Assembly (NCBI GenBank): GCA_046297395.1
Contig: JBKCNM010000105.1
Location: forward strand, 1-64,000
Origin: JBEICQ01 sp046297395
GTDB taxonomy: Bacteria > Bacteroidota > Bacteroidia > UBA4408
DNA: 64,000 bases
Reading direction: 5' to 3'
In this document: positions 42,757 to 51,242 of the stretch, piece after piece
How positions within the stretch are numbered: position 1 is the first letter of the stretch
Layout of the letters: each line of letters opens with the position of its first letter
The notes under the pieces: model-generated
Databases searched by the model: none
The model's input: only the letters and a program-made list of their open reading frames with translations
Told to the model about the DNA's origin: nothing
Position numbers and translations under genes: made by a program

Positions 42757-44556
42757 ATGTTTATGAAAACGATTCTCTCCCTCTCAGTCCTCGCAGCGGT
42801 TCTCCTCGTGAGCGCATGCAATTCCACAAGGCAATCTGCATCAGTAAACGATGATGTATATTTTTCTCCAAGAAACGCCCCGCAAGAGGTATACACTCCC
42901 CCACAAAACAAGACATCAGAGCAGCCGGTGCAACCTGCTGCACCCTCCACAGGAAGTGGGAGTGGAAATTCCAAGCGGAGTGAATCTCAGTATGATTATG
43001 CAGAGAACAACGCAAGAACCGTCTCAGACAACGGACGCACTTTTGATATGGATGATTATTATGATTATTCCTATGCGGCCAGAATCAGAAGGTTCAACAC
43101 CACCTATGCAACAGGCTTGGGATACTATGATCCCTTTTACACCAACATTTACTACTACGATTATAATCCCATTTCTTTCGGTACCTCCGTTTACACGACC
43201 TATGGCTTCTGGAATCCCGGATTCAGCACAATGGTTTACTCAAGACCGTTCGGTTGGGGCTTGGGTTTCCGTCAGCGAATGTCCTGGGATCCATTCTGGG
43301 GCTGGAATTCTGCCTGGTATGGGTACGATCCTTTTTGGTCATGGAACAACCCCTGGACCTGGAGTTCTCCCTATTACAGCTGCTGGAATTCGCCCTGGTA
43401 TTGGTACAACGGCTGGGGCACCTGGGGCGGTTGGGGGAACAATTACTGGAATGGCTTCAACCATGGATACATGAATGGTTACTGGAATGGATATCATCAA
43501 GGTCTCGCCAACTCCATGTACCTTAACAGTTTCGACAGAAATCAATTTTATTATGGACCCCGAAATGCCATTGGTAACAATGGAGTAGCCTCCGGTGGAC
43601 GCCGGGCAGGCATGTCTTTCGGAGAAAAATACCAAAGAGCAATGGCTGTTGACCGTGGTGATGTACAACCCATCAAAACCACAGAGGATGGCATCCGAAA
43701 TCCGGTTATCCGGGGAAATCAAGGCAATATCAAGACGGATGGCCCCACTTTGAGCCCCTCCATCAGGGAGGAAATCAAAAACCCCTCCATGCCTTCACGG
43801 GATATCCGTTCACCCAAATCACCCGAAAATACTGCCACTCCAACCGTAAGGCCAAACAGTAATTTTGATTACATGCCCCCCACTCGTACACCCGAAACCC
43901 ATGTTCCGGTAAAAACCCCTCAGGGCACCCTCAGCCCTGCCTTCGATACGCGAACCGATAAGCCCTCTAACGGACCTTCGAGAAACAATTTCGATCAGGT
44001 AAATCCGGGCGTGAGAAATGAAAAGACACCGGATTTTACTCCGGAGGTGAATCCCCGTGATCGTTTCAACAACAACTCAAGGCGTCAGGAATTTATCCGT
44101 GACTTCTCCAAGCCGCAATCGCCTAATGATTTTGACAGGGAGCAAGTAAGACCAAGAATTGAAAACACCCCAAGATATGAGTCACCCAGGGATTACTCTC
44201 CAAGAAATCAAGGTCCCCAAATGGAGAACACTCCCAGAAACTATGATACTCCGAGAATGGAAAGCAGTCCGAGAAACTATGATACACCGAGAATGGAAAG
44301 CAGTCCAAGAAACTTTGATGCACCCAGAATGGAAAGTAGTCCGAGAAACTTCGATGCACCCAGAATGGAAAACAGCCCGAGAAACTTCGATGCACCTCGT
44401 TCTCAGCCTACGCCAAATATGAACATGAGTCCGAGAAACTATGATTCTCCCAGAATGCAATCCGCCCCGCGCATGGAAAGCGGTCCACGAATGCAATCAT
44501 CACCCCGCAACTTTTCTCCTTCTATGCAAGGTGGCAGAAGCGGAGGTCGCAGATAA
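42757..44556 (+). CDS. Trp/Tyr/Asn-rich lipoprotein with C-terminal PRN(Y/F)D repeats
   Basis: The 599-residue product has a lipoprotein signal (ILSLSVLAAVLLVSAC; lipidated Cys at about residue 21 from the first Met, start also possible at 42763). Residues about 85-260 form a Trp/Tyr/Gly/Asn-rich region with stretches such as WDPFWGWNSAWYGYDPFW, residues about 270-470 are Pro/Arg/Asn-rich and probably disordered, and residues about 485-565 contain a 12-residue repeat of the form PRN(Y/F)D(T/A)PRMES(S/N). No domain is recognised. An extracellular or outer-membrane role with an exposed repeat tail is likely. The FadL-like gene follows 8 bases later, so the pair is co-transcribed. Confidence 0.85.
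   Translation: MFMKTILSLSVLAAVLLVSACNSTRQSASVNDDVYFSPRNAPQEVYTPPQNKTSEQPVQPAAPSTGSGSGNSKRSESQYDYAENNARTVSDNGRTFDMDDYYDYSYAARIRRFNTTYATGLGYYDPFYTNIYYYDYNPISFGTSVYTTYGFWNPGFSTMVYSRPFGWGLGFRQRMSWDPFWGWNSAWYGYDPFWSWNNPWTWSSPYYSCWNSPWYWYNGWGTWGGWGNNYWNGFNHGYMNGYWNGYHQGLANSMYLNSFDRNQFYYGPRNAIGNNGVASGGRRAGMSFGEKYQRAMAVDRGDVQPIKTTEDGIRNPVIRGNQGNIKTDGPTLSPSIREEIKNPSMPSRDIRSPKSPENTATPTVRPNSNFDYMPPTRTPETHVPVKTPQGTLSPAFDTRTDKPSNGPSRNNFDQVNPGVRNEKTPDFTPEVNPRDRFNNNSRRQEFIRDFSKPQSPNDFDREQVRPRIENTPRYESPRDYSPRNQGPQMENTPRNYDTPRMESSPRNYDTPRMESSPRNFDAPRMESSPRNFDAPRMENSPRNFDAPRSQPTPNMNMSPRNYDSPRMQSAPRMESGPRMQSSPRNFSPSMQGGRSGGRR
44230..44409 (+). repeat. five 36-bp coding tandem repeats (12-aa unit)
   Basis: Units begin at 44230, 44266, 44302, 44338 and 44374. 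Each encodes (T/S)PRN(Y/F)D(T/A)PR and MES or similar. Later degenerate PRMxS/PRN copies continue to about 44510. The DNA units differ by synonymous and conservative changes, so they are not exact recent duplications, though length change by slippage is possible. Confidence 0.85.
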
Positions 44557-44564
44557 ACAACGCT

Positions 44565-46010
44565 ATGAAAAAATTGATTTTGATTGCCTTTGTATCCCTG
44601 ATGGGTATACTTCCTAAGGCCCGGGCACAAAGCGCCATGGATGCCTTTCGTTACAGTTTTTCCACCTCCACAGGAACAGCCAGGAGCAGTGCCATTGGAG
44701 GAGCGTTTGGTGCGGTAGGTGCTGATCCCGGGGCCACCACCATCAATCCGGGTTCAGCGGGTTTATACAGAAAAACCGAGTTTTCCCTCTCCCCTGCCTT
44801 TCATTTTTCGGAAGAAGATGCCCTGTATGAGAATACCCGTGCAAACGACAGTCGCCTTGCCGTGAATGTAAATAACTGGGGCTTGAGTCTCCACAAGAAA
44901 ACGGGTAAGGATGACAACTTACCTGAATGGAAAGGCATTACGGCAGGATTTACTTTTAACAGGCTTGCCAACTTTAACAGAAGGGCATTTGTTTCAGGAG
45001 AAGTAACAGGCAACAGCTTGATGAGGGAATTTGTGAGAAGAGCAAACGGAAGCAATCCATCGAGTCTCAGTGAGTTCTCCGAGCGATTGGCTTTTGATTC
45101 CTATCTGATTGATACCTTCTCTGTGCTGGGCACAAATCAATACATTCCCAATTTGCTTAAAACTTCAGCTGTGAGTCAGAGAACCACCATTCAATCTTTT
45201 GGAAGCCTGAACGAAAACAATTTCTTTTTGTCGGGCAACTTTGCCAATAAGCTCTTTGTAGGTGCCTCTCTGGGATTGTTCCGGGTGCGTTTTAATGAAA
45301 CTTCCGTGCATTCAGAAAAAGTAAATGATACGCTCCCTATTCAGGCTTTTACTTTTGAGCAGAGGGTTGCTTCGACTGGTGCCGGCTTTTTTGCCAAAGC
45401 CGGTTTGGTATACATGCCGGTGGAATATGTGCGCATTGGGGCGGCCTACCAAACAGGATCCAGAATTGCCATGAGTGATATCTACAATACGAGTCTCACC
45501 ACTCAATTTACCACAGGTAGTTATAGCTTCTCTTCCCCCGAAGGTGCCTATAATTATATCATTCGTATTCCTTCCAAAAGTACATTCAGTCTTTGTATTT
45601 TGCATCCAAGGGTAGGTTTATTGAGTGCCGATGTAGAGTTGAGTGATTTTTCGGGTATGCGCATTTTCCCGAATGCAGATTTTTCACAGATAAACAGCCA
45701 AATCTCCGGTCAATATGGAATGCAGCAAACCTATCGTACCGGCATGGAACTGCGCTTGGGCAAATTTTTCAATCTGCGTGGAGGATATGCTTTCAACCGT
45801 TCTCCGGTTTTAAGCGATGTAAATAACTTCAGTTACACAAGAATTACAGGCGGTGTGGGCTATAGACAAAAAAATGTGTTTTGTGATGTGGCTTTGGTAC
45901 AAACACGCCTGAAATTCCTCTATTACACCTACGATCCTTCCCTCGTGAATGCCGCCGGTATGACTCAAAATACCACGCTACTCGTTTTTACGGGAGGAAT
46001 TAGGTTCTGA
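44565..46010 (+). CDS. FadL/OmpP1-like outer membrane transport protein
   Basis: The 481-residue product has a signal peptide (about 1-21) ending in ARAQ, and the FadL-like N-terminal pattern SAMDAFRYSFSTSTGTARSSAIGGAFGAVGADPGATTINPG, followed by a beta-rich body with alternating aromatic strands and a final strand ending in aromatic/charged IRF. Family members are 14-strand outer membrane barrels for hydrophobic compounds. The C-terminal Phe fits barrel insertion by the BAM complex. It follows the Trp/Tyr-rich lipoprotein by 8 bases. Substrate is unknown. Confidence 0.88.
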   Translation: MKKLILIAFVSLMGILPKARAQSAMDAFRYSFSTSTGTARSSAIGGAFGAVGADPGATTINPGSAGLYRKTEFSLSPAFHFSEEDALYENTRANDSRLAVNVNNWGLSLHKKTGKDDNLPEWKGITAGFTFNRLANFNRRAFVSGEVTGNSLMREFVRRANGSNPSSLSEFSERLAFDSYLIDTFSVLGTNQYIPNLLKTSAVSQRTTIQSFGSLNENNFFLSGNFANKLFVGASLGLFRVRFNETSVHSEKVNDTLPIQAFTFEQRVASTGAGFFAKAGLVYMPVEYVRIGAAYQTGSRIAMSDIYNTSLTTQFTTGSYSFSSPEGAYNYIIRIPSKSTFSLCILHPRVGLLSADVELSDFSGMRIFPNADFSQINSQISGQYGMQQTYRTGMELRLGKFFNLRGGYAFNRSPVLSDVNNFSYTRITGGVGYRQKNVFCDVALVQTRLKFLYYTYDPSLVNAAGMTQNTTLLVFTGGIRF

Positions 46011-46036
46011 ACTTCCGGGTTGTCCGAATAAAATAA

Positions 46037-46044
46037 TACTTTTG
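46037..46044 (+). promoter_or_regulatory. predicted -7 promoter element (TACTTTTG)
   Basis: Exact TAnnTTTG match, 15 bases before the ATG at 46060. The alternative TTG start at 46042 lies inside this element, so it is rejected. Confidence 0.55.
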
Positions 46045-46059
46045 GACTCCCTAATTAAC

Positions 46060-47364
46060 ATGGCGCAATTCGAACTTGTGATGCCCAAGATGGGCGAAAG
46101 CGTTGCTGAGGCAACAATCATCAAATGGACAAAAAATGAAGGAGATGCAATTTCTGCTGATGAAACAGTCTTGGAAATTGCCACCGACAAAGTAGACTCA
46201 GAAGTGCCGGCTGCCAGGGCGGGCATCCTTGAAAAAAAATTATTCAAAGAAGGCGAAGTTGTGGCAGTAGGAACAGCGGTGGCAATCATGCGTGATGCCT
46301 CCTCCGAACCGGCCTCCACTCCTGCTATAAAACCTGCACCGGAAAAGGCTGAATCTCCGGTGGTCCATAATATATCTGCCTCTGCAGTTGTGGCTTCGGC
46401 AGACTCCACCGGAAGGTTTTATTCTCCTCTGGTGAAGAATATTGCCAAACAGGAGGGAATTTCTCATGGAGAACTTGACACCATCGTTGGAAGTGGCAAA
46501 GATGGACGCGTAACAAAGGAGGATATCCTCAATTACCTGCCTCAGCGGAGCAAAACCCCTGCTCCTGTAGGAGTTCCTGTGGAACAAGTAGCGTCCCCTG
46601 CTCCAAAATCTGAAGCAGTACAATCCAAACCGGCACCCGTTATCTCTTTGAATGCAGGTGATGAAATGATAGAGATGGACCGTATGCGAAAGTTAATTGC
46701 CGACCACATGGTGAGGTCTAAGCAAACTTCTCCACATGTTACTTCCTTTGTGGAAGCAGATGTAACCAATCTTGTTTTGTGGAGAGAGAAAGTGAAAAAG
46801 GAATATGAAAAACGGGAAAACGAGAAAATCACTTTCACACCGTTGTTTATAGAGGCTGTTGCCAAAGCCATTCGTGATTTTCCGATGATCAATGTATCGG
46901 TTGACGGAAGCACCATTATTCGCAAAAAATCAATCAATATTGGCATGGCAACTGCCCTGCCCAGCGGGAATCTGATTGTACCTGTGATTCGAAATGCCGA
47001 CATGCTTAATTTAAGCGGACTTACCCGGTCGGTGAATGATCTTGCACTCAGGGCAAGAGAGAACAAACTGCAGCCTGATGAAATTTCAGGAGGTACTTTT
47101 ACCATTTCCAATGTGGGTTCCTTTGGTAATGTAATGGGAACGCCCATTATCAACCAGCCCCAGGTGGCCATTTTGGCTGTGGGTGCGATAAAGAAGAAAC
47201 CGGCTGTTTTAGAAACCCCCCAGGGGGATGTAATTGCTATCAGACACATGATGTTTCTGTCCCTTTCCTACGATCACCGTGTGGTGGATGGTTCCCTTGG
47301 AGGTACATTCTTGCGAAAGGTTGCCGATTACCTTGAAAATTTTGATTTAAACCGACCCATTTAA
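46060..47364 (+). CDS. 2-oxoacid dehydrogenase E2 component (dihydrolipoamide acyltransferase)
   Basis: The 434-residue product (start MAQFELVMPKMGESVAE) has an N-terminal lipoyl domain with Lys44 in ATDKVDSEVP, an Ala/Pro linker, a peripheral subunit-binding domain (about 127-165: SPLVKNIAKQEGIS, GSGKDGRVTKEDIL) and a catalytic domain with SYDHRVVDGS (His406, Asp410). Such enzymes form the core of pyruvate, branched-chain or 2-oxoglutarate dehydrogenase. The single lipoyl domain and MGESVAEATIIKW beginning match branched-chain type most closely. No E1 or E3 gene is adjacent. Confidence 0.95.
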   Translation: MAQFELVMPKMGESVAEATIIKWTKNEGDAISADETVLEIATDKVDSEVPAARAGILEKKLFKEGEVVAVGTAVAIMRDASSEPASTPAIKPAPEKAESPVVHNISASAVVASADSTGRFYSPLVKNIAKQEGISHGELDTIVGSGKDGRVTKEDILNYLPQRSKTPAPVGVPVEQVASPAPKSEAVQSKPAPVISLNAGDEMIEMDRMRKLIADHMVRSKQTSPHVTSFVEADVTNLVLWREKVKKEYEKRENEKITFTPLFIEAVAKAIRDFPMINVSVDGSTIIRKKSINIGMATALPSGNLIVPVIRNADMLNLSGLTRSVNDLALRARENKLQPDEISGGTFTISNVGSFGNVMGTPIINQPQVAILAVGAIKKKPAVLETPQGDVIAIRHMMFLSLSYDHRVVDGSLGGTFLRKVADYLENFDLNRPI

Positions 47365-47433
47365 CAAATTAATTTTGTTATGCCAGCAAAAAGGCTTTGT
47401 TTTGCATCCATAAGTAAAAAACCGTTATCAAAT

Positions 47434-47874
47434 ATGAAAAATTACCCGTTGTTTACAGCAGCCTTACTGATGCTCTCATTTGCAGGTTTCGCGCAGCGTT
47501 CACCTGACTTCTGTAAAAAGTTTGAAGCAGCCAACTACCACCTTGATTACAACAATTTCGGTGAAGCAGTTCCTGCTTTCGAAGAACTTGTTCAAATGGA
47601 GCCTACCAACGCTTTGCTGAACTACAACCTTGGATTTTGTATACTCAACGCAGGAACCCGATTAAAGTCAGATGCTATTCCATTCCTTGAAATGGCTGAG
47701 AAAAACATGCTCAGGGTAGCCACTAATTATGACGATGGCGATTGTAATGAAAAAAGAGCTCCTCTATCTACCCTTTTGAACCTGGGAGAAGCCTACATGT
47801 TTGCCGGGAAATTTGACATGGCAATCGATAAATTTGAAACTTATCGCAAATTAGAAAAACGCATTGACAAATAA
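47434..47874 (+). CDS. N-terminal fragment of a PorE-like TPR protein (ends at in-frame TAA)
   Basis: The 146-residue fragment has a signal peptide (MKNYPLFTAALLMLSFAGFAQ) and TPR-like helices (FGEAVPAFEELVQMEPTNALLNYNLGF, FLEMAEKNM). It ends at a TAA at 47872, but the same reading frame continues at once (TAEILDRQVGMCRFADE) into the 524-residue gene at 47905. The two neighbouring paralogues carry TPR and propeller in one chain, so this appears to be the broken 5' part of a 681-codon gene. The start at 47434 is chosen for its signal peptide; the longer frame opens at 47380 with no supporting motif. Confidence 0.85.
   Translation: MKNYPLFTAALLMLSFAGFAQRSPDFCKKFEAANYHLDYNNFGEAVPAFEELVQMEPTNALLNYNLGFCILNAGTRLKSDAIPFLEMAEKNMLRVATNYDDGDCNEKRAPLSTLLNLGEAYMFAGKFDMAIDKFETYRKLEKRIDK
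47872..47874 (+). other. in-frame TAA splitting a PorE-like gene
   Basis: The codon TAA (codon 147 from 47434) separates two halves that are in the same frame (47434 and 47905 are congruent modulo 3) and together match the domain order TPR, PD40 propeller, CRD, OmpA-like end. A single base change (for example from AAA or CAA) would restore a full-length protein. Confidence 0.8.
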
Positions 47875-47904
47875 ACAGCAGAAATTCTCGACCGCCAGGT
47901 TGGG

Positions 47905-49479
47905 ATGTGTCGTTTTGCCGATGAGTCCATAAAAAAGCCTGTTAAGGTTGATTTTACAAATCTTGGCTCAAGCGTAAATACCAAATTTCCTGAATATTTC
48001 GCCGGCCTTACCGACGATGAAAGCATCGTTTATTTTACCAGCCGCAGGGAAGGAAACGGAAACTTCCAGGCCATGGATGGTAAATTCTTTGAAAGCATCT
48101 TCACATCAACATCAGGCGACAATGGTTTTGGAGCATCCGAGGAAATTGGAAGTCCAATCAATGTAGAAGAGAACGATGCTATTTTCTCTATCTCTGCCGA
48201 CGGTACCAAAATGTTGATTGGAATGGATAAGAAAGAGAACGGAAACATCTACATGAGCGAACTCAAAGGAGATTCTTGGACCGAACCCATGGATGTAGGT
48301 CCAAACATCAACACCAAATTCAAAGAAAAGGGAGCCTGCATCTCCGCTGACGGTACCACTTTGTATTTTGCAAGTGATAGAAAAGGTGGACTCGGAGGTT
48401 TTGATTTATACAAATCAACCCGACAGGGAAATTCTTGGGGCCCTGCTGAAGCTCTTGCTTCACTCAATACCAAGTACGATGAAATGTATCCAACACTTTC
48501 CCTCGATGGAAAAACACTTTTCTTCTCTTCTGCTGGGCATGAAACCATGGGTGGTTTGGATATCATGAAGTCCGAAAATAACGGAGGAACCTGGAGTGCA
48601 CCGGCAAACTTGGGATATCCAATCAACACTGTTGACGATGATTTCGGATACTTTGAATCCATTGATGGCATGCGTGCCTATGTATCTCAGATTCGTAAAG
48701 GCGGGATGGGAGATTTGGACATCTACAAGGTTACCTACCAAGATCGCAAACCAAAAGCCATCACCGTATACATGGGTCGTGTGGTACTTAACAATGGTGT
48801 AAAAGAACTTACAAGCACAAACAAGATTACTGTGAAAGCTGCAGATGGTACTGAAAAAATTTACAAAGCTGCATCAAATGGTAAATTCTCATTCAATCTG
48901 AAACCGGGCAGCAAGTATTCCATTAAGATGGAAGCCAACGGCAAGGAATTTGCAAAAGATGAAATAGATATTCCTGCGGGAAGTCCTTATCAGGAAATCA
49001 AAAAAGAATTTAATATCGATCCTGAAGTTGCTGTAAAAGCTGCGGCTGAAAAAGCGGCTGAAGAAAAAGCCAAGGCAGAAGAAGTAGCCATGAATGCCAA
49101 AGCCAAGCCCATCGGATTTAAGATGTACTTTCAATACAACAAGAAAGACATTGGTGCTTCCAACGATTTCAAGGATTTCATGAAAGCCTTCCAGAAAGCT
49201 GTTTCAGAAAGTGGAAAAGTACAAGTGAAAATTGAAGCCTCAGCTTCCAAGGTACCTACCAGGAAATACAAAGACAATCAAAATCTTTCCAAGTTGCGCG
49301 CAGATGCTGCCATCCAAAAGTTGAAAGACGAGATGGTAAAATTGAAACTTGATCCTTCCAAAGTGGTGTTTTTACCTCCTGTACCTTTGGTTGGTGGTCC
49401 TGAATACAAAAATGACTTCAACGAAAACAGAAAGTCATACGAGGAATATCAATACATCGATATCTCTGTGACCAAATAA
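47905..49479 (+). CDS. PorE-like PD40-propeller/CRD/OmpA-like protein (3' part of split gene)
   Basis: This 524-residue frame has no signal peptide, as expected if it is the downstream part of the split gene. A PD40-type beta-propeller (about 20-290) repeats DGxxLYFxSDRxGGLGGFDLYK-like units, followed by a CRD/CarboxypepD-like domain (about 295-385, ITVYMGRVVLNNG), an Ala/Glu/Lys linker and a C-terminal domain (about 400-524) with FQYNKKDIG and SKLRADAAIQKL that looks OmpA-like and may bind peptidoglycan. The full set equals that of PorE, a type IX secretion accessory protein in Porphyromonas. Expression from the ATG at 47905 alone would give a protein without export. Confidence 0.9.
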   Translation: MCRFADESIKKPVKVDFTNLGSSVNTKFPEYFAGLTDDESIVYFTSRREGNGNFQAMDGKFFESIFTSTSGDNGFGASEEIGSPINVEENDAIFSISADGTKMLIGMDKKENGNIYMSELKGDSWTEPMDVGPNINTKFKEKGACISADGTTLYFASDRKGGLGGFDLYKSTRQGNSWGPAEALASLNTKYDEMYPTLSLDGKTLFFSSAGHETMGGLDIMKSENNGGTWSAPANLGYPINTVDDDFGYFESIDGMRAYVSQIRKGGMGDLDIYKVTYQDRKPKAITVYMGRVVLNNGVKELTSTNKITVKAADGTEKIYKAASNGKFSFNLKPGSKYSIKMEANGKEFAKDEIDIPAGSPYQEIKKEFNIDPEVAVKAAAEKAAEEKAKAEEVAMNAKAKPIGFKMYFQYNKKDIGASNDFKDFMKAFQKAVSESGKVQVKIEASASKVPTRKYKDNQNLSKLRADAAIQKLKDEMVKLKLDPSKVVFLPPVPLVGGPEYKNDFNENRKSYEEYQYIDISVTK

Positions 49480-49500
49480 GTCCTAACGAATTTCATCAAC

Positions 49501-49527
49501 AAAGGGAATACAATGTATTCCCTTTTT
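49501..49527 (+). terminator. rho-independent terminator after the PorE-like gene
   Basis: An 11-bp perfect stem (AAAGGGAATAC / GTATTCCCTTT) with a 3-base loop is followed by TT. It ends the upstream transcript 13 bases before the ATG of the next paralogue at 49540. Confidence 0.75.
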
Positions 49528-49539
49528 CATTTGAAGTAA

Positions 49540-51111
49540 ATGCCAACCTTTTCACATCTTCGTTTTTCTGTTTTTATAAGCTTTTTCTCGCTGTTTTGTT
49601 CTTCCTTGGCAAGTGACGGAAGCATTCCTGATGAAGCCAAAAACCTGCTGAAAGCAAAAGACTACACCAAAGCGCTTTCCATCCTTCTGAATGTAGCCAA
49701 AGAGAACAAAAATGACTTGGAAACAATGAACGGAATAGGTGTATGTTACCTGAACATTCATGGTGATAAATCCAAGGCTATTCCCTACCTTGAAAAAGCC
49801 TCCTCCCTGAAAAAGAATAACTGGCCTGTTCTTGCAGACTTAGCAATGGCTTACCAGTATGGAAAAAAATATGCGGAGGCAATTGCCATCTATGAAAACA
49901 TTGAAAAGAACGGAGACCCAAAATACCAGGGGATGTTTTTGCAAGAGATCGAATATTGTAAACGGGCAGAATTGGCAGTAAAAAATCCGGTCAATGTAAG
50001 TTTCACCAACCTGGGTAAAAATATCAACTCAGAATATGCCGATTACTTTCCGATAGTACCGGAGTATGGGAATCTGCTTGCATTTACTTCCCGGCGTAAA
50101 GGAAACACAGGAAACATTACCGACAAGGATGGCTTTTTTACTTCAGACATTTATCTTGCAGATTTTAAGAACGGGCAATTTTCCAAGGCCAAAAATGCAG
50201 GCGCAAAAACCAATACACCGGGAGACGAACAAGTAACCGGATGCACTCCTGACGGAAAAACGCTAATGGTCTATATTGACTATGGAGGAAAAAATTTCGG
50301 AGACTTGTTTTTCTGCGACAATGGTAAAAACAACAGCACGGGAGAACTAAAAAATATCGGTGAAAACCTTAACACTCCCTTTTTTGAAACAGCCGGAACC
50401 CTAAACAGTGATGGAACGGCAGTATATTTTGCTTCTGATTTACCGGGTGGATATGGTGGGCGGGATTTATATAAAGCTATAAAGCTGCCGGATGGCAATT
50501 GGCTTGAGCCACAAAATCTCGGACCTGTAATAAATACACCGTTCAATGAAGATTTCCCCTGGATTTCTGATGATGGAATGTTGCTCACCTTTTCTTCGGA
50601 AGGCCACCAATCCATCGGAGGCTTTGATTTATATAAAGCCACCTGGGATACAGTGGCTAAAACATGGAAAGAGCCTGAGAACTTTGGATATCCCATCAAT
50701 ACTTCTGATGACGAATACAACATCTGTCTTTCATCAAACAGAGAAACCGGCTACATGTCATGCTGGCGTCCTGACAGCGAAGGAGATTGGGATATATATA
50801 AAATTACCTTCAACGATTTGGTACAACCCAAAACCACATTTGTATACACCACTATCATTGCAGGAGATTCCATCAAACCCAATGTGAGTGGTTCATGTTT
50901 GGTAACAGATAAAATCAATGGTGATACGCTGGGCATTTACAATCCCAAGAGAAACGGTAAGTTTCTTATGATTCTTCCTACAGGGCTATATGATGTTCAG
51001 GTAAGTTCACCGGGATTCGAAGATTACAAGGAAGAACTTTATTTGTCGGACAAAGAATTATATAGTGAAAAACTAAATAAGGTCATCAGACTCTCAAAGA
51101 AAAAAAAGTAA
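49540..51111 (+). CDS. TPR-PD40-CRD periplasmic protein (paralogue 2)
   Basis: The 523-residue product has a signal peptide (SFFSLFCSSLA), TPR-like helices (AKDYTKALSILLN; YLEKASSLKKNNWPVLADLAMAY), a PD40 propeller from about residue 150 to 420 with DLPGGYGGRDLYK and ISDDGMLLTFSSEGHQSIGG, and a CRD-like end. Relative to the first gene it keeps TPR and propeller in one frame but lacks the OmpA-like C-terminal domain. A periplasmic scaffold or sensor role is inferred. It is preceded by a strong terminator, so it must have its own promoter. Confidence 0.9.
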   Translation: MPTFSHLRFSVFISFFSLFCSSLASDGSIPDEAKNLLKAKDYTKALSILLNVAKENKNDLETMNGIGVCYLNIHGDKSKAIPYLEKASSLKKNNWPVLADLAMAYQYGKKYAEAIAIYENIEKNGDPKYQGMFLQEIEYCKRAELAVKNPVNVSFTNLGKNINSEYADYFPIVPEYGNLLAFTSRRKGNTGNITDKDGFFTSDIYLADFKNGQFSKAKNAGAKTNTPGDEQVTGCTPDGKTLMVYIDYGGKNFGDLFFCDNGKNNSTGELKNIGENLNTPFFETAGTLNSDGTAVYFASDLPGGYGGRDLYKAIKLPDGNWLEPQNLGPVINTPFNEDFPWISDDGMLLTFSSEGHQSIGGFDLYKATWDTVAKTWKEPENFGYPINTSDDEYNICLSSNRETGYMSCWRPDSEGDWDIYKITFNDLVQPKTTFVYTTIIAGDSIKPNVSGSCLVTDKINGDTLGIYNPKRNGKFLMILPTGLYDVQVSSPGFEDYKEELYLSDKELYSEKLNKVIRLSKKKK

Positions 51112-51218
51112 TTGTTTGTCATCTCAAAACCAATCATAAAACCACATAACAATTACTTCCAAAGGAAAATGAGCGTATTAAAATTTATTTAATAGTAGGA
51201 ATTATTAGGTTCAGACAA

Positions 51219-51226
51219 TATATTTG
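51219..51226 (+). promoter_or_regulatory. predicted -7 promoter element (TATATTTG)
   Basis: Exact TAnnTTTG match, 16 bases before the ATG of the third paralogue at 51243, in a 131-bp AT-rich gap. Confidence 0.5.
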
Positions 51227-51242
51227 AAGTTCAAAAATTAAA

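Noticed and set aside
42851..43474. 207-codon frame overlapping the Trp/Tyr-rich lipoprotein gene
   Set aside because: Alternative frame of a compositionally biased gene; length explained by base bias.
44230..44409. 36-bp repeats considered as a CRISPR array
   Set aside because: Units are contiguous with no unique spacers and encode a 12-residue protein repeat in frame.
46542..47249. 235-codon minus-strand frame opposite the E2 gene
   Set aside because: Antisense to an intact dihydrolipoamide acyltransferase.
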